Positions 22,925 through 34,037 of a DNA stretch of 64,000 nucleotides are shown here, piece after piece. Source of the DNA: Multifurca ochricompacta (lineage: Eukaryota > Basidiomycota > Agaricomycetes > Russulales > Russulaceae); NCBI GenBank assembly GCA_022496185.1, contig WTXG01000095.1, positions 1 to 64,000 of the forward strand. The letters run 5' to 3'. The translations under genes and the position numbers were made by a program. The number at the start of each line of letters is the position of its first letter. Positions within the stretch are counted from its first letter, which is position 1. The notes below the pieces were generated by a model that worked only from the letters and a program-made list of their open reading frames with translations, was not told the DNA's origin and made no database searches.

Positions 22925-23637
22925 TCATATGACCAGTCACCTGATCCCTTCCTTGACCCGTGAGACTTCTCATTCCCACAGTTATCCTGACTCATGTGGG
23001 AGTATTCCCACACTGACTCTGACTCATGTGGAACCTGTTGTTCCCATGACTTCCTTCCCTGACCCATAGGACTGGCTGTTCCTGTGGTTATCCTGACTCC
23101 TGTGGGAATCCTCCCACACTTGCCCTTTCCTTTTGTGGGACCTGCCATTCCCATACTGACCATGACTTATATGGGAATCCTTCCCATATCCAACCCTGAC
23201 TCCTGCAGGAATACTCTCACATCTGACCCGACCTTGTGGGACTCAGCCCACATGACTATGCTTCTGATAGGACTTATTCCTATCATGGACTTTATGACTG
23301 GTGGCTCATCCACCATTGGTAGATATGGACTCTGACTCTGATTGGCTACAGATTGACCTGTTACAGTATTTAAGATGCTGTAGACAGTTTGTAGGACCTT
23401 AGATTTGACCTCTTGGGACTTCAGCCCTTGAGCATGTAGATCCAGAATCCAGAGAGGGGAGGACCACTTGTCTCCCTGCATTCACCACCTTTCTGAGAGG
23501 GACCTTGCTGTTTCTGACAGTGAGTGTGCACCTTGATAGACCCAGACCCAGAGGCACTGCTGCCCTGGTTTTCCTCTTGACCCAGATGCTGCTGTAGGCT
23601 CTGGTTTCCTTTTGACTTCGGCTTCAGTCTCTCAACA
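22925..23637. repeat. Degenerate short-motif repeat region, possible LTR remnant
   Basis: Imperfect repeats of CTGACTC..TGTGGGA..TCCCAC run from about 22980 to 23230. A TATA-like CAGTATTTAAGATG lies at about 23364. It could be the LTR or leader of the gypsy element whose integrase lies at 37455-38344, since copia A separates the two. That link is inference. No gene is seen. Confidence 0.35.
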
Positions 23638-23906
23638 TGCCTTGTTGAACACAGAAGATGTTCAGTGATGCTTCAGGCATCAGGTGATTAGATTAGCTAC
23701 TTTGTAGATTAGATTAGATACCGGAGTTTCGGACTTTTACATTATCATTATTACTTTCTTTCTCACATTCCGCAGTAGCTGACTGATACACCATGTAACA
23801 TGTGATTTCTGTAGTGGCCAATGGCCTTTCTCCCTCATGTTTATTGTTTGGACTTTGTCCAGCACTTGTGGACTTATTCCCAGTGCACAGACCATCCCTT
23901 GGATTG

Positions 23907-24031
23907 TATATAAGGGTGTCTGTTTCATCTCTTCCACTTCAGAGTTCTTCTAACCTCTGAAGTGTAAGTTTCTCTTTACTATCTACTTTACTATTAGACT
24001 AATGCTCTTATATAGAACTTTCTTTGTCTAG
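23907..24031 (+). promoter_or_regulatory. TATA box, leader hairpin and candidate leader intron in the LTR
   Basis: TATATAAG is followed about 20 bp later by a 10-bp stem whose 3' arm ends directly in GTAAGT (23964). A branch-like GACTAATG and an acceptor TTTGTCTAG (24031) complete a 68-bp intron-like unit. The same order is present in the B LTRs (28357-28420), in 36949-37449 and in the solo LTR at 38503-38999. The hairpin sequence is repeated about 100 bp downstream without the donor. Confidence 0.5.
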
Positions 24032-24127
24032 GTCAGTAGTATAGTTAATACAGAGTTCTTCTAACCTCTGAAGTAACTTTCTTTGTCTAGCTTAACCCGC
24101 TAACATCCACAGTCAGTATGCTGCGCC

Positions 24128-24626
24128 TAGTGATGTTCCGGCCTGGCTTGGCCCAAAAGCCGCGGCTTTGGCTTGGCCTGAGGCGGCTCCGGCTTTCCTA
24201 AAGTCTGGGCCGAGCCAAAGCTGCCACAGACGGCTTGGCCCTGGCCCGGCTTGGCCCAAGCCGCGGCTTTTGGTAGAGAAAATTTTATGACATATAACTA
24301 GTAGTTATAGTTCGGCTAATCCAAATATGACTTAGTGTGTTACGTATTGCAAAGCTATATCGAAGAAAAGTTTGAAATGCCGCAATAACATGATCACGTG
24401 ACCCAAATCAACCACTTTGTGATCAGATTTCTACTGATTTGATGATTGCTATTGCACTTGTATGTGCTGTTGAAAGCCGCGGCCTGAGCTGGCGGCTTTG
24501 GCTTTTAGCTTCTCTGAGCCGGGCCAAAGCCCTTGCTGGGCCGTCACAACGGCCTGGCTTGGCCCGGCCCAAACAGGCCCGGCTTGGCCCGGCTTCCGGC
24601 TTTGAGCCGGGCCAGGCACATCACTA
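24128..24626. mobile_element. hAT-like MITE in the 5' LTR of copia A
   Basis: 499 bp, with ends TAGTGATGTTCC and its imperfect inverse (..GGCACATCACTA). It is flanked by an 8-bp duplication GCTGCGCC at 24120-24127 and 24627-24634. The subterminal regions are crowded with GGCTTGGCCC/GGGCCAAGCC motifs in both orientations; the middle is AT-rich. It has no coding capacity. The 8-bp duplication and TAG.G start indicate the hAT superfamily. Confidence 0.88.
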
Positions 24627-25576
24627 GCTGCGCCTCATGCCTGTTCGACAGGTTATGGGCCCTGGCCACACTTTACTGATCTGTACTTTTGTTTGATCAG
24701 TCCAACCTTTTTTCTTCAAGCTCACACAAGCTTCAAGATCCTCTCCCAATCAGTCTACTTTTTGAGCTTCAATTCTCTTCTTTTTGCCCTTAACTGTCCA
24801 CAAGGTGGTGCACTTTATGTGCCCACCTTGATCTGTCTGGCTAGTCCCTCAGGGGATTCTTGCAAGAGGTGATGAGGGACCCTAAGCGGGTGAAACACTT
24901 AAGTTCCTCATGTGTGCTCTAAGTAAATAGTATTCTTAGTTATAGCTGGGTTTTCATCCCATCCATAGTCTTAGTAGGCCACTTGCCCAGAAGGCTTGGG
25001 GCTATAGGTTCAGTCAATGCTTGGCTCAATCCGTAAGCCAGGTTTAGCGACCTGCTGGTAGAGTTTAGGGTCTAGAACAAGGCATGGGTAGTCACTCCCA
25101 TGACGCTTGGGCTCGATACAAGTAGGCTTGAACTACTATAGTATTTACACAGTAGCTAGAGGGTCTCGTCTCTGGGCAGAAGTACCCGCTGCTTTCATTG
25201 GGGGTTCACCCCAACCAGAGGAAACCTAATAGTCTACTATAGTCATGGCCCCAATCATCTAGGGCTTAATCATGGACTCCACCACCAGCACTAGAGGAAG
25301 GGCTTATACCCTTTGTCTCTAGTGGAACTTGTGGTTGGCTCCTCCATGACATGACTCCCCATCTATTTACACAATGTCCCCCTGATGTGGGCTTAGGACT
25401 TGTTGTAGATGGCGCTAGACAGCTTACTATACTACTTAGAAGTCGCACATCAGAGGCAGGACTTTTTAAGTTCTGAAGCATAGCGCCACAGAATGGACGG
25501 GCCCTCTTCAATGAGACCTGGACAACTGGTTCTAACTGCTCCTTGGAACCAGGATCAAACTTTTTAAATCATCTCA

Positions 25577-28022
25577 ATGTCTTCCATCATCTTCCCCCCT
25601 ACGTTCAAGTTTGACAAGCTTGACAGCTCCAACTGGCAGCAGTGGTTGGTGTCATTCACTGCCCTGCTCAGGATCAATGGAATGAAGAGGCACATCACTC
25701 ATGATGCCCCTGAATTCCTGAATGCTCCGAAGCCAGAGGATAGAGAAAAGGATGATGAATACGCCAAGCACTTTGCGCTTTGGTCTGAGCCTATGTACGT
25801 AGAATGGAACAGGGTGGAGGAAGTCCTCATGGGAGTTCTGGTGATGGTTACATCGCCAGAAACATACTCCCAAATTGCCTCTGACAGAACTTATCCTTCT
25901 GTCAATGCCAAGTATGAGCGTTTGGAATCGCTCTATGGCTCAGTAGGTAGCATGGCCACCTACAACTTGTGGTGTTCTGTGTCCTCCTTCCACTTGGAGG
26001 AGGGCAAAGCATTCAGACCCCAGTTGCAGCATGTGTTGGATGTGAGGAGTACTCTCAAGGAAAATGGGATGGAGATCTCTGATCTCCAGTTGAGCTTCAT
26101 ATTGCTCCAATCCCTACCTCCATCCTACAATGCCATTGCTGGCTCTATCCTGGCATCAGGTCCTCCTGACCACCTTTCCCCTCAGGACCTTGTACAAAGG
26201 TTCCTAAATGAGGAAAGCCGACTAGCCAGCCCCACAGGAAGTGGTGTTGGGGCTGCCCTTAACAAGGCAGCCCATGTCAACAAAAACAAACCCAAAAAAG
26301 TAAATTTCACGCCACAACCTGCAGGTGCATCATCGTCCAATGATGTCACCTGCTTCTATTGCCAGAAGCCGGGCCACAAGGCTAATGAATGTTGGCAAAG
26401 GAAACAGGACAGAGCCAATGCTGATGCAGGCAAAAAGGGCAACAAGAGGAAGGGGCAAGGCCCCAGTACACATAATAACTCCACACAAGTAGCTACCGTA
26501 ATTAATGGTAGCGGCAGAATACAGGAGGTGCATGAGACACCTCGCATTTCACTTTACATGATGACCGAACATACGCAAGAAGTCGATGATGGCAGCAACC
26601 CTTGGATGATGGACAGCGGAGCCACCACTCACTTTACACCATACTTAGATGATTTCTCTGAGTATTTCCCACACAAGGGACATCAGGTGACAATTGGTGA
26701 TGGATCCATAGTCCAAGTCAAAGGAACAGGCAAAGTCATACTCAAAACTTGCAATAATTATGAGTTAGAGTTAAATAATGTCTTTTATATGCCTGGCAGT
26801 GAGAGAATACTGTCGACAAGCTGCATCACCAACAAAGGCGGCTCAGTGGAATTTTCTCCATCTGAGGTCAAAATAAAGTACAATAATGCAATTATAGCGG
26901 AAGGTGTCTGTTGGCTAAACACGCACCCCAATCAAGGGACCTTAAACAGGACCCTGGCTCACACACTAGAAAAGAAATGGCCACATTGGGGATTGAACCC
27001 AAGACCTCTGGACAAGCCGGGTCCGGTGCTCTAAACCACTGAGCTACACGGCCTCAGGTTCATAGTGGTACACAACCTCCTATATGAGGTCATGCAGAGT
27101 TGCATTGTGCAACACCTGACTGTGTCAACAGTGTCAAGGCTATGGGACTCTATTGGGTCTTTGGGAAAACTATGCAGAATTTAAATACTGCTTCCCACAA
27201 ATCTGCATCAAGTAGCCTTGATACCTGGCATTTGCGCATGGGTCATATGTCAAAAGAGGCCCTCAAAAGACATGCTCCTAAGGCTGTAAAGGTCTTAGTA
27301 TAGATAATAGCCAGATGGAAGACAAGCCGTGTTATGGCTGTGAAATGGGAAAATCACACATCTTCCATTCCCTCCCTCTCAAAAGAGAGCTTCAGGCCCT
27401 TGGAGGTCATTCATAGTGACTTAGTTGGTCCTTGCAATGTACTTCAATTCAAGGAACCTATACTTCCCACTTCATAGACGACTTTAGCAGGACTGCTCTA
27501 GTTGTTGCTATGAAGCAAAAGTGATTTACATTGGTCTTCAGTAACATTAAGGCATTCTTGGAAAATAAAACAGACAAGAAAATAAAGACCTTACACACAG
27601 ACCAAGGTGGCGAGTTTGTTAATAGGGAGCTGAAGTCTATACTTGAGCAGGCTGGCATAGAGCATAAATTGACAATGCCATATCCCCACAACAAAAGGAA
27701 GGGCTGAAAGGTTCAACAGAACCATTATGGAAAAGGCTACCAGTATGCTGCATCATGCTGGTCTTTCCCTTGGTTTCTGGGAATGTGCAGTGCAACAGCC
27801 TGTCACATATACAATAGAAGCCTATCCGTCTAATAAGTGGAGGACACCGCTTGAGCTTCTGGATGGGGACATTCCAGATGTCTCATACTTTAAAATATTT
27901 GGCTGCTTAGCCTATTACACTGTCCCAGAGGATAAAAGACATAAACTGGATCAGAAAGCCAGAGAACAGTCTTTGTCGGGTATGCACCCCACTCTAAAGG
28001 AATCTGGATATCATCTTCCTTT
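25577..28022 (+). pseudogene. gag-pol of copia A, 5' part
   Basis: The ATG at 25577 opens MSSIIFPPTFKFDKLDSSNW, a UBN2/copia-type gag. The zinc knuckle is CFYCQKPGHKANEC (about 26350) and the protease WMMDSGATTHFTP (about 26605). A SINE breaks the frame at 26905. Beyond it come GAG-pre-integrase (WHLRMGHMSKEALKRH, about 27228) and integrase (HTDQGGEFVNRE, about 27597), both damaged by stops and shifts. Integrase resumes at 27727 (GFWECAV..PLELLDGD) and breaks near 28019, where copia B inserted. Confidence 0.88.
26905..27135 (-). mobile_element. tRNA-headed SINE in pol of copia A
   Basis: A 231-bp insert flanked by AAGG (26901-26904 and 27136-27139). Without it the copia frame reads AEGYGTLYWVFG, as expected from copia B. 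On the minus strand it contains TAGCTCAGTGG..GAGC (A box) and GGTTCAATCCC (B box), the same family as 1172-1345. Confidence 0.8.
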
Positions 28023-28027
28023 GTATG

Positions 28028-28527
28028 TGTTGACACAGGATGTGTCTGGAGATGCTTCAGGCATCTAAGGATCGCTTTAGCTGTAGATAAGATTAGATTA
28101 GGTTCCGGAGTTTCGGACTTTTTACGATATCTTTATTACATTTCTTTCTCACCTTACTCAGCTGATTAGTGATGACTTAGTAATGCGCAGTAAGCATGTG
28201 ATATCTCTTTGGCCAATGGCCTTTATCCCTCTCTGTTTATTGTCCGGCACTTGTGGACTTATTCCCAGTGCGCACAGACCATTTCCCTGGCCCCTATGGG
28301 TATATAAGGGTGTCTGTTTCATCTCTTTCACTTCAGAGTTCTTCTATCTCTGAAGTGTAAGTTCTTACTATACTCTCTTTTACCTTTGACTAACCGTCTC
28401 TGTAGATACTTGTCTTTTAGGTCAGTAGTATAGTTTATAGAGTTCTTCTATCTCTGAAGTATACTTGTCTTTTAGCCTAACCGCTACTAACCACAGTCAG
28501 TATAACCAGCAGCATGATTGTTTGACA
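28028..28527 (+). repeat. 5' LTR of copia B
   Basis: 500 bp, TGTTGACACAGG to GATTGTTTGACA. GTATATAAGG lies at about 28309, then the CACTTCAGAG/CTCTGAAGTG hairpin. Followed by GGTTATGGGCCC. Confidence 0.92.
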
Positions 28528-29460
28528 GGTTATGGGCCCTGCCACTCATACTGATCTGTTTTCCCTTTTGTTCATTACAGCCCAACTCGCTTTTGCACTT
28601 CAAGCTCACAAAAGCTTCAAAGTCTTTCCCACCAGCTTCTTCCAGTGAGCTTCTATTTACTGTCTGTGCACCTTAACACCCCACAGGATGACGCAGTTTA
28701 CTGCTCATCCTGAACTGTTTGGCTAGCCCTTCGGGGTTCTTGCAAAAGGTGATGAGGGACCCTAAGCGGGTGAAACACCTTGAGCTCCTTGAGTGCGCAC
28801 TAGGTATTAGTAATTTCTTAGTTGTAGCTGGGTTTTCGTCCCATAGATAGTCTTAGTAGGCCTATAGCCAGAAGCTTGTGGCTTTAAGTCCAGTCAATGC
28901 TTGGCTCTATCTGTAAGCCGGGTTTAGCGACCCGCATGTGGAGTTTAGGGTCTAGAACAAGGCATGGGTAGTCACTCCCATGACGCTTGGGCTCGATACA
29001 AGTAGGCTGCACTACTATAGTCTATACATAGTAGATATAGTCTTCATCTCTGGGCATAAGTATCCGTTGCCTTTGTAGGGTAACCACGCCCTACCAGAGA
29101 CAGACTAGCATCTACTAGTCATGGCCCCAATCATCTAGGGCTTAATCATGGACTCCACCACCAGCATTAGAGGAAGGGCTATACACCCTTTGTCTCTAAT
29201 GGAACTTGCGGTTGGCTCCTCCATGACATGACTCCCAGTCTTGTTTACACTAGACACTCTGGCTAGTCTACCAGAGCTTATGTCTAGTTACAGGATTGCG
29301 CTAGACAGCTTTACTATACCTAGAAAGTCGCACAACAAAGGCGGGACCTTCTTAGGTTCTGAAGCATAGCGCCACAGTATGGGGTGGCACTCTTAAGCGA
29401 GACCTGGGCACTGGTTCTAACTGCTCCTTGGAACCAGGAACAACTTCTTAACATCTCAAA

Positions 29461-32400
29461 ATGCCGTCCTCAATCGTCTTCCCTCCCTCCTCCAAGATGG
29501 AGCGCCTTGATGGCTCCAACTGGCAAGTATGGTCTGCCAACTTCAACGCCCTCTTGAGGATGAATGGGCTCAGGAGGCACATTATCACGCCCTACCCTGA
29601 CATGCCCCTCCTCCCAGAGGACAAGGAGGAAAAGGAGAAAATGCAGAAGGAAGTCATTGATCCCATCCTTAGGGAATGGATGGGAGAAGAGGAAATGTTA
29701 ATTGGGCTCCTCTTCCTCAACGTTACCCAAGAAGTCTACTCTCAGGTAGCTTCTGATGCCAATTATCCTTCTCTTAGTGAGAAGTATAATAAGTTGGAGC
29801 GGCTATATGGCTCTGTAGGTAGCATGGCCACATATAACTTGTGGCTTGCCCTGGTGTCCTTCCGTCTTGATGAAGGACAGACATTCAGAACCCAATTACA
29901 AAAGGTTCTGGATGCCAGGAGTACCCTTAGGGAGAACGGGATGGAGGTCAATGACCTCCAGATGAGCTTTATATTATTAAAAGCTCTCCCTGAATCCTAC
30001 AGTGCCATTGCTGGCTCCATACTGGCCTCTGGCGATCCAGAGCGTCTTTCTCCTCAGGACCTTGTGCAGAGGTTCCTAAATGAGGAAAGTCGCCTGGCGG
30101 GTCCCTCGGGAAGTGGTAGTGCAGTCCTATCTAAGGCTGCACCTGTCAAGTCAAAACCTAAAAATACAAATTTATCACCACTTCCCGCTGCTGCCCCTGG
30201 TTCACAAGGGGTAGTCTGCTTCTATTGCCAAAAGCCTGGACACAAGTCCAATGCTTGCGCAAAGAAGAAGAAGGATCTGGAGAATGCCAAAAAGGGCAAG
30301 GCAGGGAACAAGAAGAGGGCTGAGGCCCAAAATGTACATACTATAGCCACCGTAATTAATGGTAGTGGCAAAATAGAGGAGGTGCAAGAAGCACCTCGCA
30401 TTCGCCTTTATGCACACACCTATAATCTGGACATCAACTCAGATTATTGGATGCTTGATAGTGGAGCAACGTCTCATTTCAGCCCAAACCTTGAAGACTT
30501 CGATACATATAAAGTGGACAGTACCCATGAAGTATCACTAGGTGACAACTCCATAGTCAAAACAAGTGGAGTTGGCACTGTGATCATCAGGACTGATCAA
30601 GGTTTCGACTTAGAATTGAGCAATGTGCTCCATATGCCTGGAGGACATAAAATACTCTCCGCCAGTGCCCTAGTAGAAAAAGGGGCAACTGTGTTCTTTG
30701 ATAATAAGAAGGCAACAATAAAATATGGCGATAATATCATAGCGGAAGCATGGAAGTTTGGCAAATTGTACTGGGTACTAGGCAAACACGTCCTAAGTAG
30801 TATCCATACATCTGCATCTGCCTCACTAGAAATCTGGCATCAAAGGATGGGCCATATGTCAAAAGAGGCCCTGAAAAGATATGCTCCTGAGGCGGTTAAA
30901 GGCCTCAAAATAAATAATAGCCAAGTGGAAGACAAGCCGTGTTATGGCTGTGAAATGGGCAAGTCCCATCGTCTTCCATTTCCCCCATCTTCAAAGCGCG
31001 CGTCAGCCCCCCTTGAGATCCTTCATAGTGATCTCGTAGGTCCCTTGCAGTGCAGTTCAATACAAGGGAATCTATACTTTGCCACTTTCTTGGACGACTT
31101 TAGCAGATATGCTTTGATCGTTCCAATGAAGTCTAAAGATCTGTTCACACCAGTTTTTAATAAACTGAAGACATTACTTGAAAACAAATTTAATCATAAA
31201 ATCAAGTGTCTTCATACAGATCGTGGTGGCGAGTATGTGAACAAGGCGCTGAGGGCAACGCTTGAAGATTATGGCATAGAGCATAAACTTACGATGCCGT
31301 ATAGCCCACAACAGAATGGAAGGGCCGAGAGGTTCAATAGAACCATCATGGAAAAAGGCACTAGCATGCTGCACGATGCTAGCCTGTCTCTCGGTTTTTG
31401 GGAGTGTGCTGTCGAGACAGCATGTCATATTTATAATAGAACTCCCATTCGTTCTAATAAGTGGAAGACTCCGCTTGAGCTTCTGGTTGGGAACAAACCA
31501 GATGTCTCGTATTTCAAGGTCTTTGGTTGCAAAGCCTACTATCATGTTCCAGAGGGCAAGCGGCGAAAACTAGATCCCAAAGCAAGGGAAGCCGTCTTTG
31601 TCGGGTATGAGCCCACTTCTAAGGGCTATACACTTTGGGATAGTCGTACCCGGTCTCTCATCTTTTCACGAGATGTTACATTTGATGAGAGATCCTTCCC
31701 ATCCCACTCTGATAAGGACAACAGAGCAGGCAAATCCATAGAGCAACCTACAGAAGGTGGCTCCTTTACTTTACCTGGTGGCCCAGTCCAGCCACCACCA
31801 GCAGCAGCTACACATGTTCCTGAGGCTCCTCAAGATGAGGAAGACCTAGATGAGGAACAGGAGGACATCGTACCTCCTCAATTACCACCTCAGCCTACCA
31901 CACCCACACGTAATGTAGACACCACACACCCTCAGACTATATATCAGACCCCTCCATCGCAAATCATGGAACCATCCTCCCCTCCCAAAAGAACCAAGGC
32001 AATCAGAAAATCACAAAGGATTGCAGACAGAATTCCTCAACCTAATTTTCAGAGGACAAGTCCACGCTCTGAACGACGAGACAGGGCAATCCAAGAAGAT
32101 TTGGACTTGGATACTGCACGCCCCAATCGCAATCGTCGTCTGAATCCTCGCTTCTACAACGAGGATAATGCAGAGTTTGTGCAAGGTTCTTCCAGACTTG
32201 GTCAGATGGATCTACTTAATGCTGCAGGATCGCCTTATAGGGATCCTCTTACATTTAAAGAAGCAATGGAGTCTGATAATGCCAGTGACTGGCTTGAGGC
32301 ATGTCAATATGAAATTGACGCCTTAGAAAAACTTAAAGTGTGGCGCCTTGAAGACCTTCCTGAAGGTAGAAAGGCTGTAAAGTCCAAGTGGGTCTTTAAA

Positions 32401-33786
32401 TTGAAAGCAGATGGACGCTTTCGTGCTAGGCTTGTAGCAAAAGGGTTCACCCAAATAGAGGGGGTGGACTTCGACGAAACTTTCTCCCCAGTCGCCAGAT
32501 TTGAGTCTCTTAGACTATTGTTAGCATTGGCCGCGCTTGAGGATTGGGAAATCCACCAAATGGATGTCAAATCGGCATTCCTACATGGCGATCTGGATGA
32601 GGAGATTTATATGGAGCAACCTGTTGGTTTCGTCGTTGCTGGACAAGAGTCCAAAGTTTGTAGGCTACAGAAGGCTCTGTATGGCCTCAAACAAGCTTCC
32701 CGAGCATGGAACTTGCAATTCCATGCAGTTCTCAATGAACTGAGCTTTACTCGGACGTACTCTGATGCAGGAGTATATGTGTATCATCACCAAGAGGGGG
32801 ATGGTTCACTTTTCGTCATTTTATATGTTGATGACATCACTATACTTGGGTCCTCCACTAAGAAGATTCAATGGCTGAAGGACTCTCTATCTAGTCGATA
32901 TGAGATGACCGATCTGGGCGAAATCCAGTCCTACCTTGGAGTTAATATCACCAGGGACCGTCCTAACAAGACACTGGATATTGACCAGACAGCCTATGTA
33001 TCCTCTATAGTTGAGAGGTTTGGAATGGGGGATTCCAACCCAGTATATACTCCTCTACCCTCTGGCGTGGATGTTCATTTGGTCAAATTTGAAGACCAGG
33101 CATCTACCTCTGAAATTAAGAGGTATCAGCAGTTAATGGGGTCTCTGCTTTGGGTGCAGATTGGAAGCAGACCCGACATTAGTTTTGCTGTTGCACGCCT
33201 TAGCCAATTTGCTTCCAACCCTTCCCAGCAGCACATGCGACTAGCAAAGTATGTCTTAGCTTATTTAAATGCTACAAAAGACTACAAGTTGCGCTATTCT
33301 GGAGGGAATGGTGAAGTTGGCCTTCATGGCTTTGCGGATTCCTCATGGGGAGATCAAGAGGACCGCCACTCCACCTCTGGCTATGTCTTTTTCCTTGCTA
33401 ATGGAGCCATTAGCTGGTGTTCCAGAAAGCAAAAGACAGTAGCACAGTCCACCACCGAAGCCGAGTATATGAGCCTCGCTGAGGCTTCAAATCAGGCAGC
33501 GTGGTATAGGACATTTATGCAGGAGTTGGGATATGAAGTTAGTTCACCCATACAACTGCATTGTGACAATAAGGGCGCAGTAGATCTTGCATTAAACCCT
33601 GTCACAGGAAGGCGATCAAAGCACATACCAATAAAGTACCATGCCATTAGGGAGTATGTAGAATCACACCAGATAGACTTGGTGCGAACTCCCACTGGAG
33701 AGATGCTAGCAGATGGCCTTACAAAGTCTCTGCCTAGATCATCTTTTGATCACATGGTAACTGGATTTGGACTAGTGCTGGAATGA
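29461..33786 (+). CDS. Copia B gag-pol polyprotein, intact (1441 aa)
   Basis: A single open frame from ATG 29461 to TGA 33784-33786. Domains: UBN2-type gag (about residues 1-240); CCHC zinc knuckle CFYCQKPGHKSNAC (about 252-265); aspartic protease WMLDSGATSHFSP (about 331); GAG-pre-integrase WHQRMGHMS to CYGCEMGKSH (about 459-505); integrase core with Asp in HSDLVGP (about 524), Asp in HTDRGGEY (about 587) and Glu in GRAERFNRT (about 622); reverse transcriptase WVFKLKADGRFRARLVAKGF (about 977) with catalytic YVDD (about 1122); RNase H GFADSSWGD (about 1290), STTEAEYMSL and HCDNKGA. The length is normal for copia. All visible catalytic residues are present, so it could supply functions in trans. 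Expression would start from the LTR at 28028. Confidence 0.96.
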   Translation: MPSSIVFPPSSKMERLDGSNWQVWSANFNALLRMNGLRRHIITPYPDMPLLPEDKEEKEKMQKEVIDPILREWMGEEEMLIGLLFLNVTQEVYSQVASDANYPSLSEKYNKLERLYGSVGSMATYNLWLALVSFRLDEGQTFRTQLQKVLDARSTLRENGMEVNDLQMSFILLKALPESYSAIAGSILASGDPERLSPQDLVQRFLNEESRLAGPSGSGSAVLSKAAPVKSKPKNTNLSPLPAAAPGSQGVVCFYCQKPGHKSNACAKKKKDLENAKKGKAGNKKRAEAQNVHTIATVINGSGKIEEVQEAPRIRLYAHTYNLDINSDYWMLDSGATSHFSPNLEDFDTYKVDSTHEVSLGDNSIVKTSGVGTVIIRTDQGFDLELSNVLHMPGGHKILSASALVEKGATVFFDNKKATIKYGDNIIAEAWKFGKLYWVLGKHVLSSIHTSASASLEIWHQRMGHMSKEALKRYAPEAVKGLKINNSQVEDKPCYGCEMGKSHRLPFPPSSKRASAPLEILHSDLVGPLQCSSIQGNLYFATFLDDFSRYALIVPMKSKDLFTPVFNKLKTLLENKFNHKIKCLHTDRGGEYVNKALRATLEDYGIEHKLTMPYSPQQNGRAERFNRTIMEKGTSMLHDASLSLGFWECAVETACHIYNRTPIRSNKWKTPLELLVGNKPDVSYFKVFGCKAYYHVPEGKRRKLDPKAREAVFVGYEPTSKGYTLWDSRTRSLIFSRDVTFDERSFPSHSDKDNRAGKSIEQPTEGGSFTLPGGPVQPPPAAATHVPEAPQDEEDLDEEQEDIVPPQLPPQPTTPTRNVDTTHPQTIYQTPPSQIMEPSSPPKRTKAIRKSQRIADRIPQPNFQRTSPRSERRDRAIQEDLDLDTARPNRNRRLNPRFYNEDNAEFVQGSSRLGQMDLLNAAGSPYRDPLTFKEAMESDNASDWLEACQYEIDALEKLKVWRLEDLPEGRKAVKSKWVFKLKADGRFRARLVAKGFTQIEGVDFDETFSPVARFESLRLLLALAALEDWEIHQMDVKSAFLHGDLDEEIYMEQPVGFVVAGQESKVCRLQKALYGLKQASRAWNLQFHAVLNELSFTRTYSDAGVYVYHHQEGDGSLFVILYVDDITILGSSTKKIQWLKDSLSSRYEMTDLGEIQSYLGVNITRDRPNKTLDIDQTAYVSSIVERFGMGDSNPVYTPLPSGVDVHLVKFEDQASTSEIKRYQQLMGSLLWVQIGSRPDISFAVARLSQFASNPSQQHMRLAKYVLAYLNATKDYKLRYSGGNGEVGLHGFADSSWGDQEDRHSTSGYVFFLANGAISWCSRKQKTVAQSTTEAEYMSLAEASNQAAWYRTFMQELGYEVSSPIQLHCDNKGAVDLALNPVTGRRSKHIPIKYHAIREYVESHQIDLVRTPTGEMLADGLTKSLPRSSFDHMVTGFGLVLE

Positions 33787-34037
33787 AGGAGCTGGAATCT
33801 GGAGACTTTGTTCACCAGTTTCACTTTCCCACCATGCCACATGAGCACATTCTCGACCTCGAGAGTGACGCAAGAGGTGTGTAGACTTGCATAAGCGAAT
33901 CTACAACTCGTATGCAAAACTCACAAAGAGTTAGAGAAGTTGGATCTCTGGCTGGTGATATGTTCGTTCAATTATGAACAGCAGTGTGCTCATTTAATTC
34001 ATTTCATTCAATGATCGATGCCTTCACCATGGAGGGA

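Larger units (their letters stand above)
23643..24650 (+). repeat. 5' LTR of copia A, with MITE insertion
   Basis: TGTTGAACACAG to CTGTTCGACA. TATATAAG lies at 23907-23914, followed by a 10-bp perfect stem (CACTTCAGAG/CTCTGAAGTG, 23935-23964). The MITE lies at 24128-24626. It is followed by GGTTATGGGCCC, the likely primer-binding region, shared with copia B. Confidence 0.93.

Noticed and set aside
24439..24627. 62-codon frame in the MITE
   Set aside because: It consists of the GC-rich subterminal motifs and has no coding features; it crosses the MITE terminus.
27000..27057. Minus-strand tRNA-like sequence as a tRNA gene
   Set aside because: It lies inside a 231-bp insert with its own target duplication and belongs to the SINE family.
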